Assembly (NCBI RefSeq): GCF_029639405.1
Contig: NZ_CP121274.1
Span: forward strand, 3,100,001 to 3,164,000
Direction: 5' to 3'
From: Microbacterium proteolyticum
GTDB lineage: Bacteria; Actinomycetota; Actinomycetes; Actinomycetales; Microbacteriaceae
DNA: 64,000 nt
Notes under the pieces: generated by a model
Database searches by the model: none
What the model was told of the DNA's origin: nothing
What the model saw: the letters and a program-made list of their open reading frames with translations, nothing else
Program-made: the position numbers and the translations under genes
In this document: in pieces, positions 1 to 9,581 of the stretch
How the letters are laid out: every line of letters begins with the position of its first letter
Numbering within the stretch: the stretch's first letter is position 1

Positions 1-637
1 CGGCGCGCTCCCGGGCCTCGGCCACGGCGCGCTCACGGTACTCGCCCTGCAGCCGGTTGAGGTTCTCGAAGGCCGCGACGGGGATGAAGACCTCGCCCCG
101 CACCTCGACCAGCGCGGGGTGGCCGTCTCCGGTGAGTTCGCGCGGGATCCCGGCGACCCGCAGCGCGTTCTCGGTCACGATCTCGCCCACGCGCCCGTCG
201 CCACGGGTCGCGGCCGAGGTGAGCACCCCGTTCTCGTAGCGCAGGCTGATCGCCAGTCCGTCGATCTTGAGTTCCGTCAGCCAGTTCACCGGCCGCCCGG
301 CGGAGGCCTCGGTCTTGACGGCCCAGTCGCGCAGCTCCTCCGGCGAGAAGACGTTGTCGAGGCTCAGCATCCGCTCGGCGTGCTCGATCGTCACGAGGTC
401 GGTGGCCTCTGCCGCACCCACGGACAGGGTCGGGCTGTCCTGCCCCTGCAGCTCGGGGTACAGGCGCTCGATGGCCTCGAGACGATGCATCCACCCGTCG
501 TAGGTCGCGTCGTCGACGAGCTCGGCATCCCGCCCGTAATACGCGTCGCGCGCATGGACGATCCGCTCGGTCAGATCGGCCGCTTCGGTGCGCGCTTCGT
601 CGAGGGTGAGGTCGGGAAGCTGGTCGTGCTCGGTCAC
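1..637 (-). CDS. ligA: NAD-dependent DNA ligase LigA (5' part only)
   Basis: Joins nicked DNA using NAD+; the main replicative and repair ligase. Only the first 212 residues are inside the window and the 3' end runs off the left edge. The adenylation domain is visible: TELKIDGLAI holds the lysine that takes AMP (K124 of KIDG), preceded by the Ia-like N-terminal region with YYGRDAELVDDATYD. Start GTG at 637 is chosen because a TAAGCT box ends 6 nt upstream, predicting a leaderless mRNA. It follows mnmA on the same strand after a 156-bp gap in which I see no gene. Confidence 0.95.
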   Translation of the reverse strand, partial: MTEHDQLPDLTLDEARTEAADLTERIVHARDAYYGRDAELVDDATYDGWMHRLEAIERLYPELQGQDSPTLSVGAAEATDLVTIEHAERMLSLDNVFSPEELRDWAVKTEASAGRPVNWLTELKIDGLAISLRYENGVLTSAATRGDGRVGEIVTENALRVAGIPRELTGDGHPALVEVRGEVFIPVAAFENLNRLQGEYRERAVAEARERA

Positions 638-643
638 CCGTCC

Positions 644-649
644 AGCTTA
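644..649 (-). promoter_or_regulatory. -10 box of ligA (leaderless start)
   Basis: On the minus strand TAAGCT is followed by exactly six bases and then the GTG start. The transcript would begin at or next to the start codon. No clear -35 was recognised. Confidence 0.5.
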
Positions 650-793
650 GGCAGGGCCACCGACACCGCCCGGGGCTTGCCCGGGGTCCGCGCGCGACGG
701 GAGGAGATTCGGCGAGCGGCGGACGGATGCCACAATCCCGGTCCGCCCGCCCCGGAATCCCCTCCCGGGGCCGGGGTCGCCGCGCGCCCGGGC

Positions 794-1891
794 CTAGGCT
801 CCGACGGGAACCGCCGACACCGTCCGGGCGATCGTGAACTGACCGATCACGCGGGTGCCGTCGTAGAGCACGGCGGTCTGCCCCGGTGCCACGCCGTCGA
901 AGGGCTCCTCGGGGCGCACGGTGAGCGCTCCTCCGTCGAGCACGGCGGTGGCGGGCACGGGATCGGCGTGGGCGCGGATCTGCACGTGGCACGCGAAGGT
1001 CGCCGCGGAGGGGGCGCGTCCCGCCCAGGAGAAGCGATCGCCCGAGATCTCGGCGCAGGCGAGGGCCTCTTTCGGTCCCACCACGACCGTGTTGTTCACG
1101 GGACGCACTTCGAGGACGAAGCGCGGCTTGCCGTCGGCGGCGGGGACGCCCAGCTGCAGTCCGCGGCGCTGGCCCACGGTGAAGGCGTGCGCTCCCTCGT
1201 GCGTGCCGACGACCGCACCGGAGCGGTCGAGGATCTCGCCCTTCTCCGCGCCCACGCGGTCGGCGAGCCACCCTCGCGTGTCGCCGTCGGGGATGAAGCA
1301 GATGTCGTGGCTGTCGGGCTTCTGCGCGACGGACAGTCCGCGCTCCTCCGCCTCGGCGCGGACGACCGCCTTGGACGGTGTCGACCCGAGCGGGAAGTAC
1401 GTGTGCGCGAGCTGCGCCTCCGTCAGGACGCCGAGGACGTACGACTGGTCCTTCGCGGCATCCGAGGCCCGGTGGAGCTCCCGCCCGTCGGGCGTGTCGA
1501 CGAGCGTGGCGTAGTGGCCCGTGCACACGGCGTCGAAGCCGAGTTCGACGGCGCGCTCGAGGAGAGCGGCGAACTTGATCTTCTCGTTGCACCGCATGCA
1601 GGGGTTGGGCGTGCGGCCGGCGCGGTACTCCGACACGAAGTCCTCGATCACGTCGTCGCGGAAGCGCTCCGAGAAGTCCCACACGTAGAACGGGATGCCG
1701 AGCTTGTCCGCCGCGCGACGGGCGTCCATGGCGTCCTCGATCGTGCAACAGCCGCGGCTCCCGGCGCGGAGCGTCCCGCCCGCGCGCGACAGTGCCAGGT
1801 GCACGCCGACGACGTCGTGCCCCGCCTCGACCGCGCGCGCCGCGGCCACCGCGGAGTCGACGCCACCGCTCATCGCCGCCAGAACTCGCAT
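794..1891 (-). CDS. mnmA: tRNA-specific 2-thiouridylase MnmA
   Basis: Thiolates U34 of tRNA-Lys, -Glu and -Gln using persulfide sulfur and ATP. The 365-residue length is normal. Visible are the PP-loop SGGVDS (residues 8-13), the catalytic Cys98 in TPNPCMRC, the GHYA motif near 125, KDQSYVLG near 147 and the second catalytic Cys198 in [10 protein letters not shown]. The cysteine desulfurase that could supply sulfur ends 9 bp upstream on the same strand, so the two are probably one operon. Confidence 0.95.
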   Translation of the reverse strand: MRVLAAMSGGVDSAVAAARAVEAGHDVVGVHLALSRAGGTLRAGSRGCCTIEDAMDARRAADKLGIPFYVWDFSERFRDDVIEDFVSEYRAGRTPNPCMRCNEKIKFAALLERAVELGFDAVCTGHYATLVDTPDGRELHRASDAAKDQSYVLGVLTEAQLAHTYFPLGSTPSKAVVRAEAEERGLSVAQKPDSHDICFIPDGDTRGWLADRVGAEKGEILDRSGAVVGTHEGAHAFTVGQRRGLQLGVPAADGKPRFVLEVRPVNNTVVVGPKEALACAEISGDRFSWAGRAPSAATFACHVQIRAHADPVPATAVLDGGALTVRPEEPFDGVAPGQTAVLYDGTRVIGQFTIARTVSAVPVGA

Positions 1892-1900
1892 CGTCCCAGT

Positions 1901-3085
1901 CTACGAACCGCCCGCTGAACGGGCGCCGGATGCCACGGCCCGCTCGTACGCGGACGGCAGCGCCGCGAGCACGGCATCCACGTCGTCCTCGGTCGACGTG
2001 CGCCCGAGGGTCAGACGAAGGACCGACCGGGCGGCACGGTCGTCGAGCCCGAGGGCGAGTACGACGTGCGAGGGTTCGGCGACGCCCGCCTGACACGCCG
2101 AGCCCGTGGACACCGAGATCCCCGCCATGTCGAGGAGGAACAGCAGCGTCTCCCCCGCCGCACCCGGGAAGAGCACGTGCGCGTTGCCGGGGAGCCGGTC
2201 ATCGGGATCCCCGAGCAGTCGCGCGGTCGGGATCGCCCCGAGGATGCCGTGGACCAGGCGACGACGCAGGCCCTCGAGTCGCACGGTCTCCCGTTCGCGC
2301 TCGGTCTCGGCCGCGATCGCGGCGGCGGCGAAGGCGGCCGCCCCGGCGGCATCCTGCGTGCCGGCGCGCAGTCCGCGCTGCTGACCGCCCCCGTGCTGCA
2401 GCGGCGTCAGCCGGGCGTGCCGAGAGACGACCGCCGCGCCGACGCCCACGGGTCCGCCGACCTTGTGCGCCGAGACGGACAGGGCGACCAGGCCACCGGG
2501 GCCGTCTCCGGCGCCGCGCCAGCCCGAGAAGTCGACGTCGACCTGGCCGAGCGCCGACACCGCGTCCAGATGCAGGGGAACGCCGGCCTCGGCGGAGGCA
2601 CGGGCGAGGCCGGCGGCATCCTGCACCGTTCCGACCTCGTTGTTGGCCACGAGCGCGGTGGCCAGGGCCGCGTGCGGAAGCTCCGCGGCGAACGCGGCGA
2701 CGGGGATCCGGCCGAGCGCGTCGAGCCCCACCGGGCGCACCCGCGCCTCGGCGGAACGCGTCAACCACGCGACCGTGTCCAGCGTCGCGTGGTGTTCGCC
2801 GTCGGGGAGCACGATCGCGTCGGTCGACGGCTCCCGCGACCACCACAGACCCTTCAGGGCCAGGTTCGTCGCCTCGGTGCCGCCGGAGGTCAGCACGACC
2901 TCGATGGGCTGGCATCCCAGCACCTCGGCGAGACGCTCGCGCGCGTCTTCGAGGAGGCGCCGGGCGGCCTGACCGGCGCCGTGGATCGACGACGGATTGC
3001 CCAGCACCTCGTGCGCGGCCAGCCACGCGTCGCGAGCTTCGGGCCGCAGCGGGGTGGTCGCGGCATGGTCGAGATAGACCGGCAT
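1901..3085 (-). CDS. cysteine desulfurase, NifS/IscS class
   Basis: PLP enzyme converting cysteine to alanine and an enzyme-bound persulfide. The 394 residues show YLDHAATTPL at the N-terminus, TSGGTEATN, the PLP lysine K208 in SAHKVGGP, and the persulfide-forming Cys331 in the loop STGSACQAG. The usual DAVQA stretch reads DAVSA here. The gene lies just upstream of mnmA, so tRNA thiolation is a likely use; a role in Fe-S assembly cannot be excluded. It is divergent from glgX across 47 bp, and GGGAGG lies just upstream of its ATG. Confidence 0.92.
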   Translation of the reverse strand: MPVYLDHAATTPLRPEARDAWLAAHEVLGNPSSIHGAGQAARRLLEDARERLAEVLGCQPIEVVLTSGGTEATNLALKGLWWSREPSTDAIVLPDGEHHATLDTVAWLTRSAEARVRPVGLDALGRIPVAAFAAELPHAALATALVANNEVGTVQDAAGLARASAEAGVPLHLDAVSALGQVDVDFSGWRGAGDGPGGLVALSVSAHKVGGPVGVGAAVVSRHARLTPLQHGGGQQRGLRAGTQDAAGAAAFAAAAIAAETERERETVRLEGLRRRLVHGILGAIPTARLLGDPDDRLPGNAHVLFPGAAGETLLFLLDMAGISVSTGSACQAGVAEPSHVVLALGLDDRAARSVLRLTLGRTSTEDDVDAVLAALPSAYERAVASGARSAGGS

Positions 3086-3132
3086 TCACCCTCCCCGGTG
3101 TCTCGTGCGCGTCCTTCACTACCCTAGGACGC

Positions 3133-5223
3133 ATGGTCCCACCCGAAGCGGCCCTGTCGCCCCGCCCTGCCCTCCTCGCCTCGTCCTTCGACGACCTCGG
3201 CGTGCGGCTCGGCCCCGACGGAGGAAGACTGCGTGTCTGGTCCGGGAACGCCGATGCGATGCACCTCGTCGTCTTCGACGACGTCGACCTCGACTGGGCC
3301 GTCGAGACGCTGCCGATGACGGCGACGGGCGACGGCGTGTTCGAGGCGACGACGCCGCTTCTGCGGCCCGGCGCCCGCTACGCGGTGCGCGCCGGCGGAC
3401 CCCACGGTCCCGGCAACACCTTCAACCCCGAGACGCTCCTCCTCGACCCGTACGCGCGAGGCCTGGTGTCGGGGAACTACGGCGACTGGCGCGGCGTCGT
3501 CGTCGAGGGCGGGTTCGACTGGGGCGGCGTGGCCAAGCCCCGCGTCCCGATGGACCGCACCGTGATCTACGAGGGACACGTGAAGGGGCTCACCAAGCGG
3601 CATCCGCTGGTTCCGCCCGCCCTGCACGGCACCTACGCGGGCCTGGCCCACCCGGCGATGATCGAGCACTTCCTCTCGCTCGGCGTCACGAGCATCGAGC
3701 TGCTCCCCGTGCACGCCTTCGCCACCGAGCCGCGTCTGCTCCAGCTGGGCCTGACGAACTACTGGGGCTACAACTCGCTCAACTTCTTCTCCCCGCACTC
3801 CGCGTACGCCACCGCCGCCAGCCGCGCGGAAGGCCCCGAAGCCGTGCTGCGCGAGTTCAAGGGCATGGTGCGGCTGCTGCACGAGGCGGGCCTCGAGGTC
3901 CTCCTCGACGTCGTGTACAACCACACGTCGGAAGAGGGGATCGGCGGCCCGCGGACCAGCCTGCGCGGCCTCGACAACCGCTCGTACTACCGCCAGACCG
4001 ACGAGGGCGTGTATATCGACGTGACCGGGTGCGGCAACGCCGTGAACACGTCGACGGATGCCGCGGCGCGCCTCGTCCTGGACTCGTTGCGCTACTGGGC
4101 CGAGGACGTGCAGATCGACGGGTTCCGGTTCGACCTGGCCGTCACGCTGGGGCGCGACGGGAACCACTCCTTCGATCCCGAACATCCGCTGCTGCGGGCG
4201 ATCCGCGACGACGAGGTGCTCGCGGGCACCAAGCTCATCGCCGAGCCGTGGGACGTCGGCATGGGCGGGTGGCAGACCGGCAACTTCGGCGACGGCTGGC
4301 ACGAGTGGAACGACCGCTACCGCGACCGCGTGCGCAATTTCTGGCTCAGCGACGTCGACTACGCCCGGCGCGCCAGCACCGCGCCGGTCGGCATCGGCGG
4401 CTTCGCGACCCGGCTGGCGGGATCGTCCAACACGTTCTCCCAGGAGCGCGGACCGCTCGCCAGCGTCAACTTCGTCACGGCGCACGACGGATTCACCCTG
4501 CGCGACCTCGTCTCGTACGACGTCAAGCACAACCTCGGCAACGGCGAGCAGAACCGCGACGGCGCGGACACCAACCGCTCCTACAACCACGGGGCCGAGG
4601 GCAAGACCGACGACCCTCGCATCCTCGCCACCCGCCGGAAGGCCATGCGCAACCTCCTCGGCACTCTCCTGCTGTCGGCGGGTGTTCCGATGATCACCGC
4701 GGGCGACGAGATGGGGCGCACGCAGCGCGGCAACAACAACGCCTACTGCCATGACTCGCCGCTGACGTGGCTGTCGTGGAACCTCGCGCCCTGGCAGCAG
4801 GACCTCTTCGCGCACACTCAGCGCCTCCTGGCTCTCCGCCGTGAGAACCCGGCCCTGCGACCTGTGCACTTCGCCCGCCTCGGCGAACGGATCCCCTCCG
4901 CGTCGCTCATGGACTGGTACGACGAGCACGGCGAGACGATGTCGAGCGACCGCTGGACCGACCCCTCGCACCGCACCCTGCAGTACCTCGCGACCTCCAC
5001 GCCCGAGAACGAGGAGCTCAATCGCATCCTGCTCGTCGTCCACGGCAACGAGAGCCCCGTCGAGGTGACCCTGCCCGTCCTGACGGACGACGTGGAGTAC
5101 GTGTCGCTGTGGTCGAGCGCCGACGAGACCCCGTCGGACGACATGCCGAGGATCGCTCCGGGTGAAGTCCTCCCGTTCGTCGGCACGTCGATGCGGCTGT
5201 TCCGCGTCGAGTCCCGGGGCTGA
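3133..5223 (+). CDS. glgX: glycogen debranching enzyme GlgX (isoamylase type)
   Basis: Hydrolyses alpha-1,6 branches in glycogen. 696 residues from ATG 3133. An N-terminal CBM48-like domain (about 20-130) precedes the GH13 barrel. The catalytic triad is visible as D334 (DGFRFDLA), E371 (IAEPWD) and D452 (TAHDGFT), with LTNYWGYNS near 207 and KHNLGNGEQNRDG later, both typical of GlgX. A TACCCT box ends 7 nt before the ATG, so the mRNA may be nearly leaderless. It is the first of three plus-strand glycogen genes. Confidence 0.95.
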   Translation: MVPPEAALSPRPALLASSFDDLGVRLGPDGGRLRVWSGNADAMHLVVFDDVDLDWAVETLPMTATGDGVFEATTPLLRPGARYAVRAGGPHGPGNTFNPETLLLDPYARGLVSGNYGDWRGVVVEGGFDWGGVAKPRVPMDRTVIYEGHVKGLTKRHPLVPPALHGTYAGLAHPAMIEHFLSLGVTSIELLPVHAFATEPRLLQLGLTNYWGYNSLNFFSPHSAYATAASRAEGPEAVLREFKGMVRLLHEAGLEVLLDVVYNHTSEEGIGGPRTSLRGLDNRSYYRQTDEGVYIDVTGCGNAVNTSTDAAARLVLDSLRYWAEDVQIDGFRFDLAVTLGRDGNHSFDPEHPLLRAIRDDEVLAGTKLIAEPWDVGMGGWQTGNFGDGWHEWNDRYRDRVRNFWLSDVDYARRASTAPVGIGGFATRLAGSSNTFSQERGPLASVNFVTAHDGFTLRDLVSYDVKHNLGNGEQNRDGADTNRSYNHGAEGKTDDPRILATRRKAMRNLLGTLLLSAGVPMITAGDEMGRTQRGNNNAYCHDSPLTWLSWNLAPWQQDLFAHTQRLLALRRENPALRPVHFARLGERIPSASLMDWYDEHGETMSSDRWTDPSHRTLQYLATSTPENEELNRILLVVHGNESPVEVTLPVLTDDVEYVSLWSSADETPSDDMPRIAPGEVLPFVGTSMRLFRVESRG

Positions 5224-5295
5224 CTCGGCGTCGGAGGATCGGGTCGGTCTGTCAAGGCCCGCGGCAAGCCCTGGGGGAACGTCGCCGGGCCACGG

Positions 5296-5301
5296 TAGGT
5301 T
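5296..5301 (+). promoter_or_regulatory. -10 box of glgE (leaderless start)
   Basis: TAGGTT followed by six bases and the GTG of glgE at 5308. It implies that glgE-glgB can be transcribed independently of glgX, 84 bp upstream. Confidence 0.5.
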
Positions 5302-5307
5302 CGGACC

Positions 5308-7392
5308 GTGGCCACCACGACGACGACACTTTCGCCCGTTCACCCCTGGCGCAGCGCCGCCTCGATCCCCGTGCGACCGATCAAACCGACGCCCGCGAAG
5401 GGCGTGGTGACGCCGCGCATCCCGCTGGCGCTCCCCCATCCGCACGTTCCCGGGGGTCGGTTCCGACCTTCGGCCTTCGTGGGTGAGGCGGTGCCGTTCA
5501 CCGTGACCGCCTTCCGCGAGGGTCACGACCGCATCGGCGTGCACGTCCGACTCTTCTCGCCCTCCGGCGACGAGTCGCTGCACCGCCTCTCGCCGCTGAA
5601 CGACGGGTTCGATCGCTGGTCCACCCTGATCGCCCCGCTCGAGCAGGGCGTCTGGCGGTTCCGGTTCGAGGCGTTCGCCGACGAGTTCGCCACGTGGGAG
5701 CACGCCGCCGAGGTGAAGATCGCGGCCGGCGTCGACTCCGCGCTCATGCGGGAGATGGGGGCGCAGCTCTTCGACCGCGCCCGGGGCGAGAAGAAACGGC
5801 CCGGCAGCGACAAGGACGTGCTCTACGCCGCCGCGCGGACCCTCCGCGACCCCGAGACGCACGACGACGTCGCCCTCCAGGTCGTGCGCGATCCCGCGAT
5901 CGCCGAGATCTTCGCGGTGCGCCCGGTCATGGGGCTCGCGTCGGCGGGCAAGGATGCCGAGCTGCTCGTCGAGCGCGAACGCGCCGGCGTCGGCGCATGG
6001 TACGAGTTCTTCCCGCGCTCCGAGGGCGCGACCCGGGCCGAGGACGGCTCCGTGGTCAGCGGTACGTTCCGCACAGCCGTGGATCGTCTGCCCGGTGTGG
6101 CCGACATGGGCTTCGATGTGCTCTACCTGCCCCCCATCCACCCGATCGGCGAGCAGAACCGCAAGGGACCCAACAACACCCTTGTGACCTCCCCCGGCGA
6201 CCCGGGCTCGCCCTGGGCGATCGGCGGCCCCGCCGGCGGGCACGACACCGTTCACCCGGATCTCGGCACGCTGGAAGACTTCCGCGCCTTCGTCGACGCC
6301 GCGCGCAGCGACGGGATCGAGGTGGCGCTCGACCTCGCGTTGCAGGCATCACCCGACCACCCGTGGGTCACCGAGCACCCCGAGTGGTTCACGACCCTCC
6401 CCGACGGCTCGATCGCGTACGCCGAGAATCCGCCCAAGAAGTACCAGGACATCTACCCCGTCAACTTCGACAACGACCCCGACGGCATCCGTGCCGAGGT
6501 CCTGCGGATCGTGCGGCACTGGATCGCCCAGGGCGTGCGCATCTTCCGCGTCGACAACCCCCACACGAAGCCCCTGCAGTTCTGGGAATGGTTGATCGCC
6601 ACGGTCAGCGCCGAGGAGCCCGACGCGGTGTTCCTCGCCGAGGCGTTCACCCGACCGGCCCCGCTGCAGGGACTCGCGATGGCCGGCTTCCAGCAGAGCT
6701 ACACCTACTTCACCTGGCGCAACACCAAGGAGGAGCTCGAGGAGTTCTTCGACGGCCTCGCGCACGAGACCGCCGACTTCCTCCGTCCGAACCTCTTCGT
6801 GAACACCCCCGACATCCTCACCGAGTACCTGCAGTTCGGAGGCCGCCCGGCGTACAAGATCCGTGCGGCGCTGGCGGCCACGGCCGCCCCGACCTACGGC
6901 GTCTACGCGGGGTACGAGCTGTACGAGAACGTTGCGCGTCCCGGTTCCGAAGAGAACATCGACAACGAGAAGTACGAGTACAAGTTCCGCGACTGGGCGG
7001 GCGCCGAGTCGGCGGGCGACTCGCTCGCCCCGTATCTGCGTCGACTCAACGGCATCCGTCGTGATCACCCGGCTCTGGGCCAGCTGCGCAATCTCCACGT
7101 CCAGTGGAGCGACGACGACGCGATCCTCGTCTACGCGAAGCATCTCGATGCGGCTCTCTCGCCCACCGGAGTGTCCGACACGATCATCGTCGTCGCCAAC
7201 GTCGACCCCCACTCCACGCGCGCGACGACGGTGCACCTCGACACGACGTTGTGGGGCGTCGAGCCCGGGACGCCCTACGAGGTCGAAGACCTCGTGACGG
7301 GCGCCGTCTGGACCTGGACGGACCACAACTTCGTGCGCTTGGACGCATTCGACGAACCCGTGCACATCCTGCACGTGAAGGAGTCCCGATGA
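5308..7392 (+). CDS. glgE: alpha-1,4-glucan:maltose-1-phosphate maltosyltransferase GlgE
   Basis: Extends alpha-1,4-glucan with maltose-1-phosphate, the actinobacterial glycogen route. 694 residues, GTG start. Domain N (about 40-140) is followed by a four-helix insert and a GH13 barrel: YLPPIHPIGEQNRKGPNN near 273, nucleophile D416 in FRVDNPHTKP and acid E445 in FLAEAFTRP. Its stop overlaps the glgB ATG (ATGA), so the two are translationally coupled. The maltose-1-phosphate makers (TreS/Mak or GlgM) are not in the window. Confidence 0.95.
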   Translation: MATTTTTLSPVHPWRSAASIPVRPIKPTPAKGVVTPRIPLALPHPHVPGGRFRPSAFVGEAVPFTVTAFREGHDRIGVHVRLFSPSGDESLHRLSPLNDGFDRWSTLIAPLEQGVWRFRFEAFADEFATWEHAAEVKIAAGVDSALMREMGAQLFDRARGEKKRPGSDKDVLYAAARTLRDPETHDDVALQVVRDPAIAEIFAVRPVMGLASAGKDAELLVERERAGVGAWYEFFPRSEGATRAEDGSVVSGTFRTAVDRLPGVADMGFDVLYLPPIHPIGEQNRKGPNNTLVTSPGDPGSPWAIGGPAGGHDTVHPDLGTLEDFRAFVDAARSDGIEVALDLALQASPDHPWVTEHPEWFTTLPDGSIAYAENPPKKYQDIYPVNFDNDPDGIRAEVLRIVRHWIAQGVRIFRVDNPHTKPLQFWEWLIATVSAEEPDAVFLAEAFTRPAPLQGLAMAGFQQSYTYFTWRNTKEELEEFFDGLAHETADFLRPNLFVNTPDILTEYLQFGGRPAYKIRAALAATAAPTYGVYAGYELYENVARPGSEENIDNEKYEYKFRDWAGAESAGDSLAPYLRRLNGIRRDHPALGQLRNLHVQWSDDDAILVYAKHLDAALSPTGVSDTIIVVANVDPHSTRATTVHLDTTLWGVEPGTPYEVEDLVTGAVWTWTDHNFVRLDAFDEPVHILHVKESR

Positions 7393-9527
7393 CCGCTCTT
7401 CCCTCAGAACTCCTGGATGCCGTCGCCCACGGCGCCCACCACGACCCGCACAGCATCCTCGGCTCCCACGAGACCGCCGACGGCTGGGTCATCCGCACCC
7501 GGCGTCCGCTCGCCCGCGAGGTGGTGGTCGAGCTCGAGGACGGCTCGACCGTCGAGCTGTCGCACACGCGCTCCGGCATCTGGGAGGGTCTGCACGCCAC
7601 GGCTCCCGGTGCGTACCGCGTGCGCGCCGCGTACGACGGGAGCGCCGACCACATCGCCGACGACCCGTACCGTCACGTTCCCTCGGTGGGCGAGCTCGAT
7701 CTCCATCTCATCTCGGAGGGCCGCCACGAGGAGCTGTGGCGCGTCCTGGGCGCGCACGTCCGCGAGCTCGACGGTTCTGCCGGTACGGCGTTCACGGTGT
7801 GGGCGCCGGACGCCCGCGCCGTACGCGTGATCGGCGACTTCAACGGGTGGGACGGTTCCGGGAGCGCGTTGCGCTCGATGGGCGGCAGCGGGGTCTGGGA
7901 GCTGTTCGTGCCCGAGGTCGGCGTCGGCGCCCGCTACAAGTTCGAGATCCTCACCCGGGCGGGTGCCTGGATCCAGAAGGCCGATCCCATGGCCCGTCTC
8001 GCCGAGACCCCGCCCGCGACGGCATCCGTCGTCACCTCGTCCGATTACCGCTGGGACGACGACGCGTGGCTGGAGGAGCGATCCCGCACCGCCCCCATCG
8101 ACCGGCCGATGTCGATCTACGAGCTGCACCTCGGCTCGTGGCGCCCCGGTCTGTCGTACCGGGATGCCGCCGACGAGATCATCGACTACGTCGGCGCCCA
8201 GGGCTTTACGCACGTCGAGTTCCTGCCCCTCTCCGAGCACCCGTTCGGCGGGTCGTGGGGTTACCAGGTCTCGGGCTACTACGCCCCGACGAGCCGCTTC
8301 GGCGACCCCGACGACCTGCGTTACCTGATCGACCGTCTGCACCAGGCGGGCATCGGCGTGATCATGGACTGGGTTCCCGGCCACTTCCCCAAGGACGACT
8401 TCGCCCTCGCGAAGTTCGACGGCGAAGCCCTCTACGAGCACCCCGACCCCCGTCGCGGCGAGCACAAGGACTGGGGCACGCTGATCTTCGACTACGGCCG
8501 CAACGAGGTGCGCAACTTCCTCGTCGCCAACGCGCTGTACTGGTTCGAGGAGTTCCACGTCGACGGGCTCCGCGTGGATGCCGTGGCATCCATGTTGTAC
8601 CTCGACTACTCCCGCAACGACGGCGAGTGGGCACCGAACCAGTTCGGCGGCCGCGAGAACCTCGAGGCGATCCGCTTCCTGCAGGAGGTGAACGCGACCG
8701 CCTACAAGCGCTACCCCGGGATCGCGATGATCGCGGAGGAGTCCACCAGCTTCCCCGGCGTCACGGCGCCCACGGCGCACGCGGGCCTCGGCTTCGGGTT
8801 CAAGTGGAACATGGGCTGGATGAACGACTCGCTCCAGTACATCGCCCGCGACCCGATGTACCGCTCGCACCACGAGGGCGAGCTGTCGTTCTCGTTCGTC
8901 TACGCGTTCAGCGAGAACTTCATCCTGCCGATCAGCCACGACGAGGTCGTCCACGGCAAGGGCAGTCTCTTCGGTCGGATGCCCGGCGACCACTGGCAGA
9001 AGCTCGCGAACATGCGCGCGTTCCTGGCGTACATGTGGGGTCACCCGGGCAAGCAGCTGCTGTTCATGGGTCAGGAGTTCGGGCAGATGTCCGAGTGGTC
9101 CGAGTCCCGCAGTCTCGACTGGTGGATGCTGGACCAGCCGTCGCACGCCCAGCTCCACTCGTTCGTCGCCGAGCTGAACCGCGTCTACCGCGAGCAGGCG
9201 CCGCTGTGGTCGCGCGACCACGACGGTGCGGCCTTCTCGCGCCTCGGGGCGCCCGCATGGAATCCGAACGCGCTCGCGTTCGCGCGGCGCGACCACCACG
9301 GCAACACCCTGGCCGTCGTCTGCAACTTCTCGGGCGTCCCCCTCGGCGACTTCCCGCTCGACCTCCCCGAGGCCGGCACCTGGACCGAGGTGCTCAACAG
9401 CGACGCGGAGGCGTTCGGCGGCTCGGGCCAGGGGAACCTCGGCGCGATCACGACCGACGGTCGCGGCAGCGCCGTGCTGACGCTCCCCCCGCTCGGCGTC
9501 CTCTGGCTTCATCACCGCGCGGACTGA
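7389..9527 (+). CDS. glgB: 1,4-alpha-glucan branching enzyme GlgB
   Basis: Makes alpha-1,6 branches in glycogen. 712 residues from the ATG that overlaps the glgE stop by 4 nt. Two N-terminal beta domains (about 1-110 and 130-225) precede the GH13 barrel. Catalytic residues are D397 (DGLRVDAVASM), E450 (MIAEEST) and D518 (ISHDEVVHGK); FMGQEFGQ follows. Translation is probably coupled to glgE. A strong hairpin follows at once. Confidence 0.96.
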   Translation: MTALPSELLDAVAHGAHHDPHSILGSHETADGWVIRTRRPLAREVVVELEDGSTVELSHTRSGIWEGLHATAPGAYRVRAAYDGSADHIADDPYRHVPSVGELDLHLISEGRHEELWRVLGAHVRELDGSAGTAFTVWAPDARAVRVIGDFNGWDGSGSALRSMGGSGVWELFVPEVGVGARYKFEILTRAGAWIQKADPMARLAETPPATASVVTSSDYRWDDDAWLEERSRTAPIDRPMSIYELHLGSWRPGLSYRDAADEIIDYVGAQGFTHVEFLPLSEHPFGGSWGYQVSGYYAPTSRFGDPDDLRYLIDRLHQAGIGVIMDWVPGHFPKDDFALAKFDGEALYEHPDPRRGEHKDWGTLIFDYGRNEVRNFLVANALYWFEEFHVDGLRVDAVASMLYLDYSRNDGEWAPNQFGGRENLEAIRFLQEVNATAYKRYPGIAMIAEESTSFPGVTAPTAHAGLGFGFKWNMGWMNDSLQYIARDPMYRSHHEGELSFSFVYAFSENFILPISHDEVVHGKGSLFGRMPGDHWQKLANMRAFLAYMWGHPGKQLLFMGQEFGQMSEWSESRSLDWWMLDQPSHAQLHSFVAELNRVYREQAPLWSRDHDGAAFSRLGAPAWNPNALAFARRDHHGNTLAVVCNFSGVPLGDFPLDLPEAGTWTEVLNSDAEAFGGSGQGNLGAITTDGRGSAVLTLPPLGVLWLHHRAD

Positions 9528-9531
9528 GTCC

Positions 9532-9581
9532 CGACGACGAGAAAGGCCCCGTCCGCGGACGGGGCCTTTCTCGTGTCGTCG
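9532..9581. terminator. bidirectional intrinsic terminator between glgB and the thioredoxin-TPR gene
   Basis: A near-perfect palindrome with core GAAAGGCCCCGTCC / GGACGGGGCCTTTC and a 2-nt centre (9541-9570), plus partly paired flanks. Either strand reads a GC stem followed by TTTCT. It sits exactly between two convergent genes and should stop both. Confidence 0.85.

Noticed and set aside
119..1918. 599-residue plus-strand open frame over ligA and mnmA
   Set aside because: Arg/Gly/His-rich composition typical of antisense frames in high-GC DNA, and the minus-strand genes match known families over the same bases.
3124..6255. 1043-residue minus-strand open frame over glgX and glgE
   Set aside because: Antisense to two clear GH13 genes and without recognisable domains.
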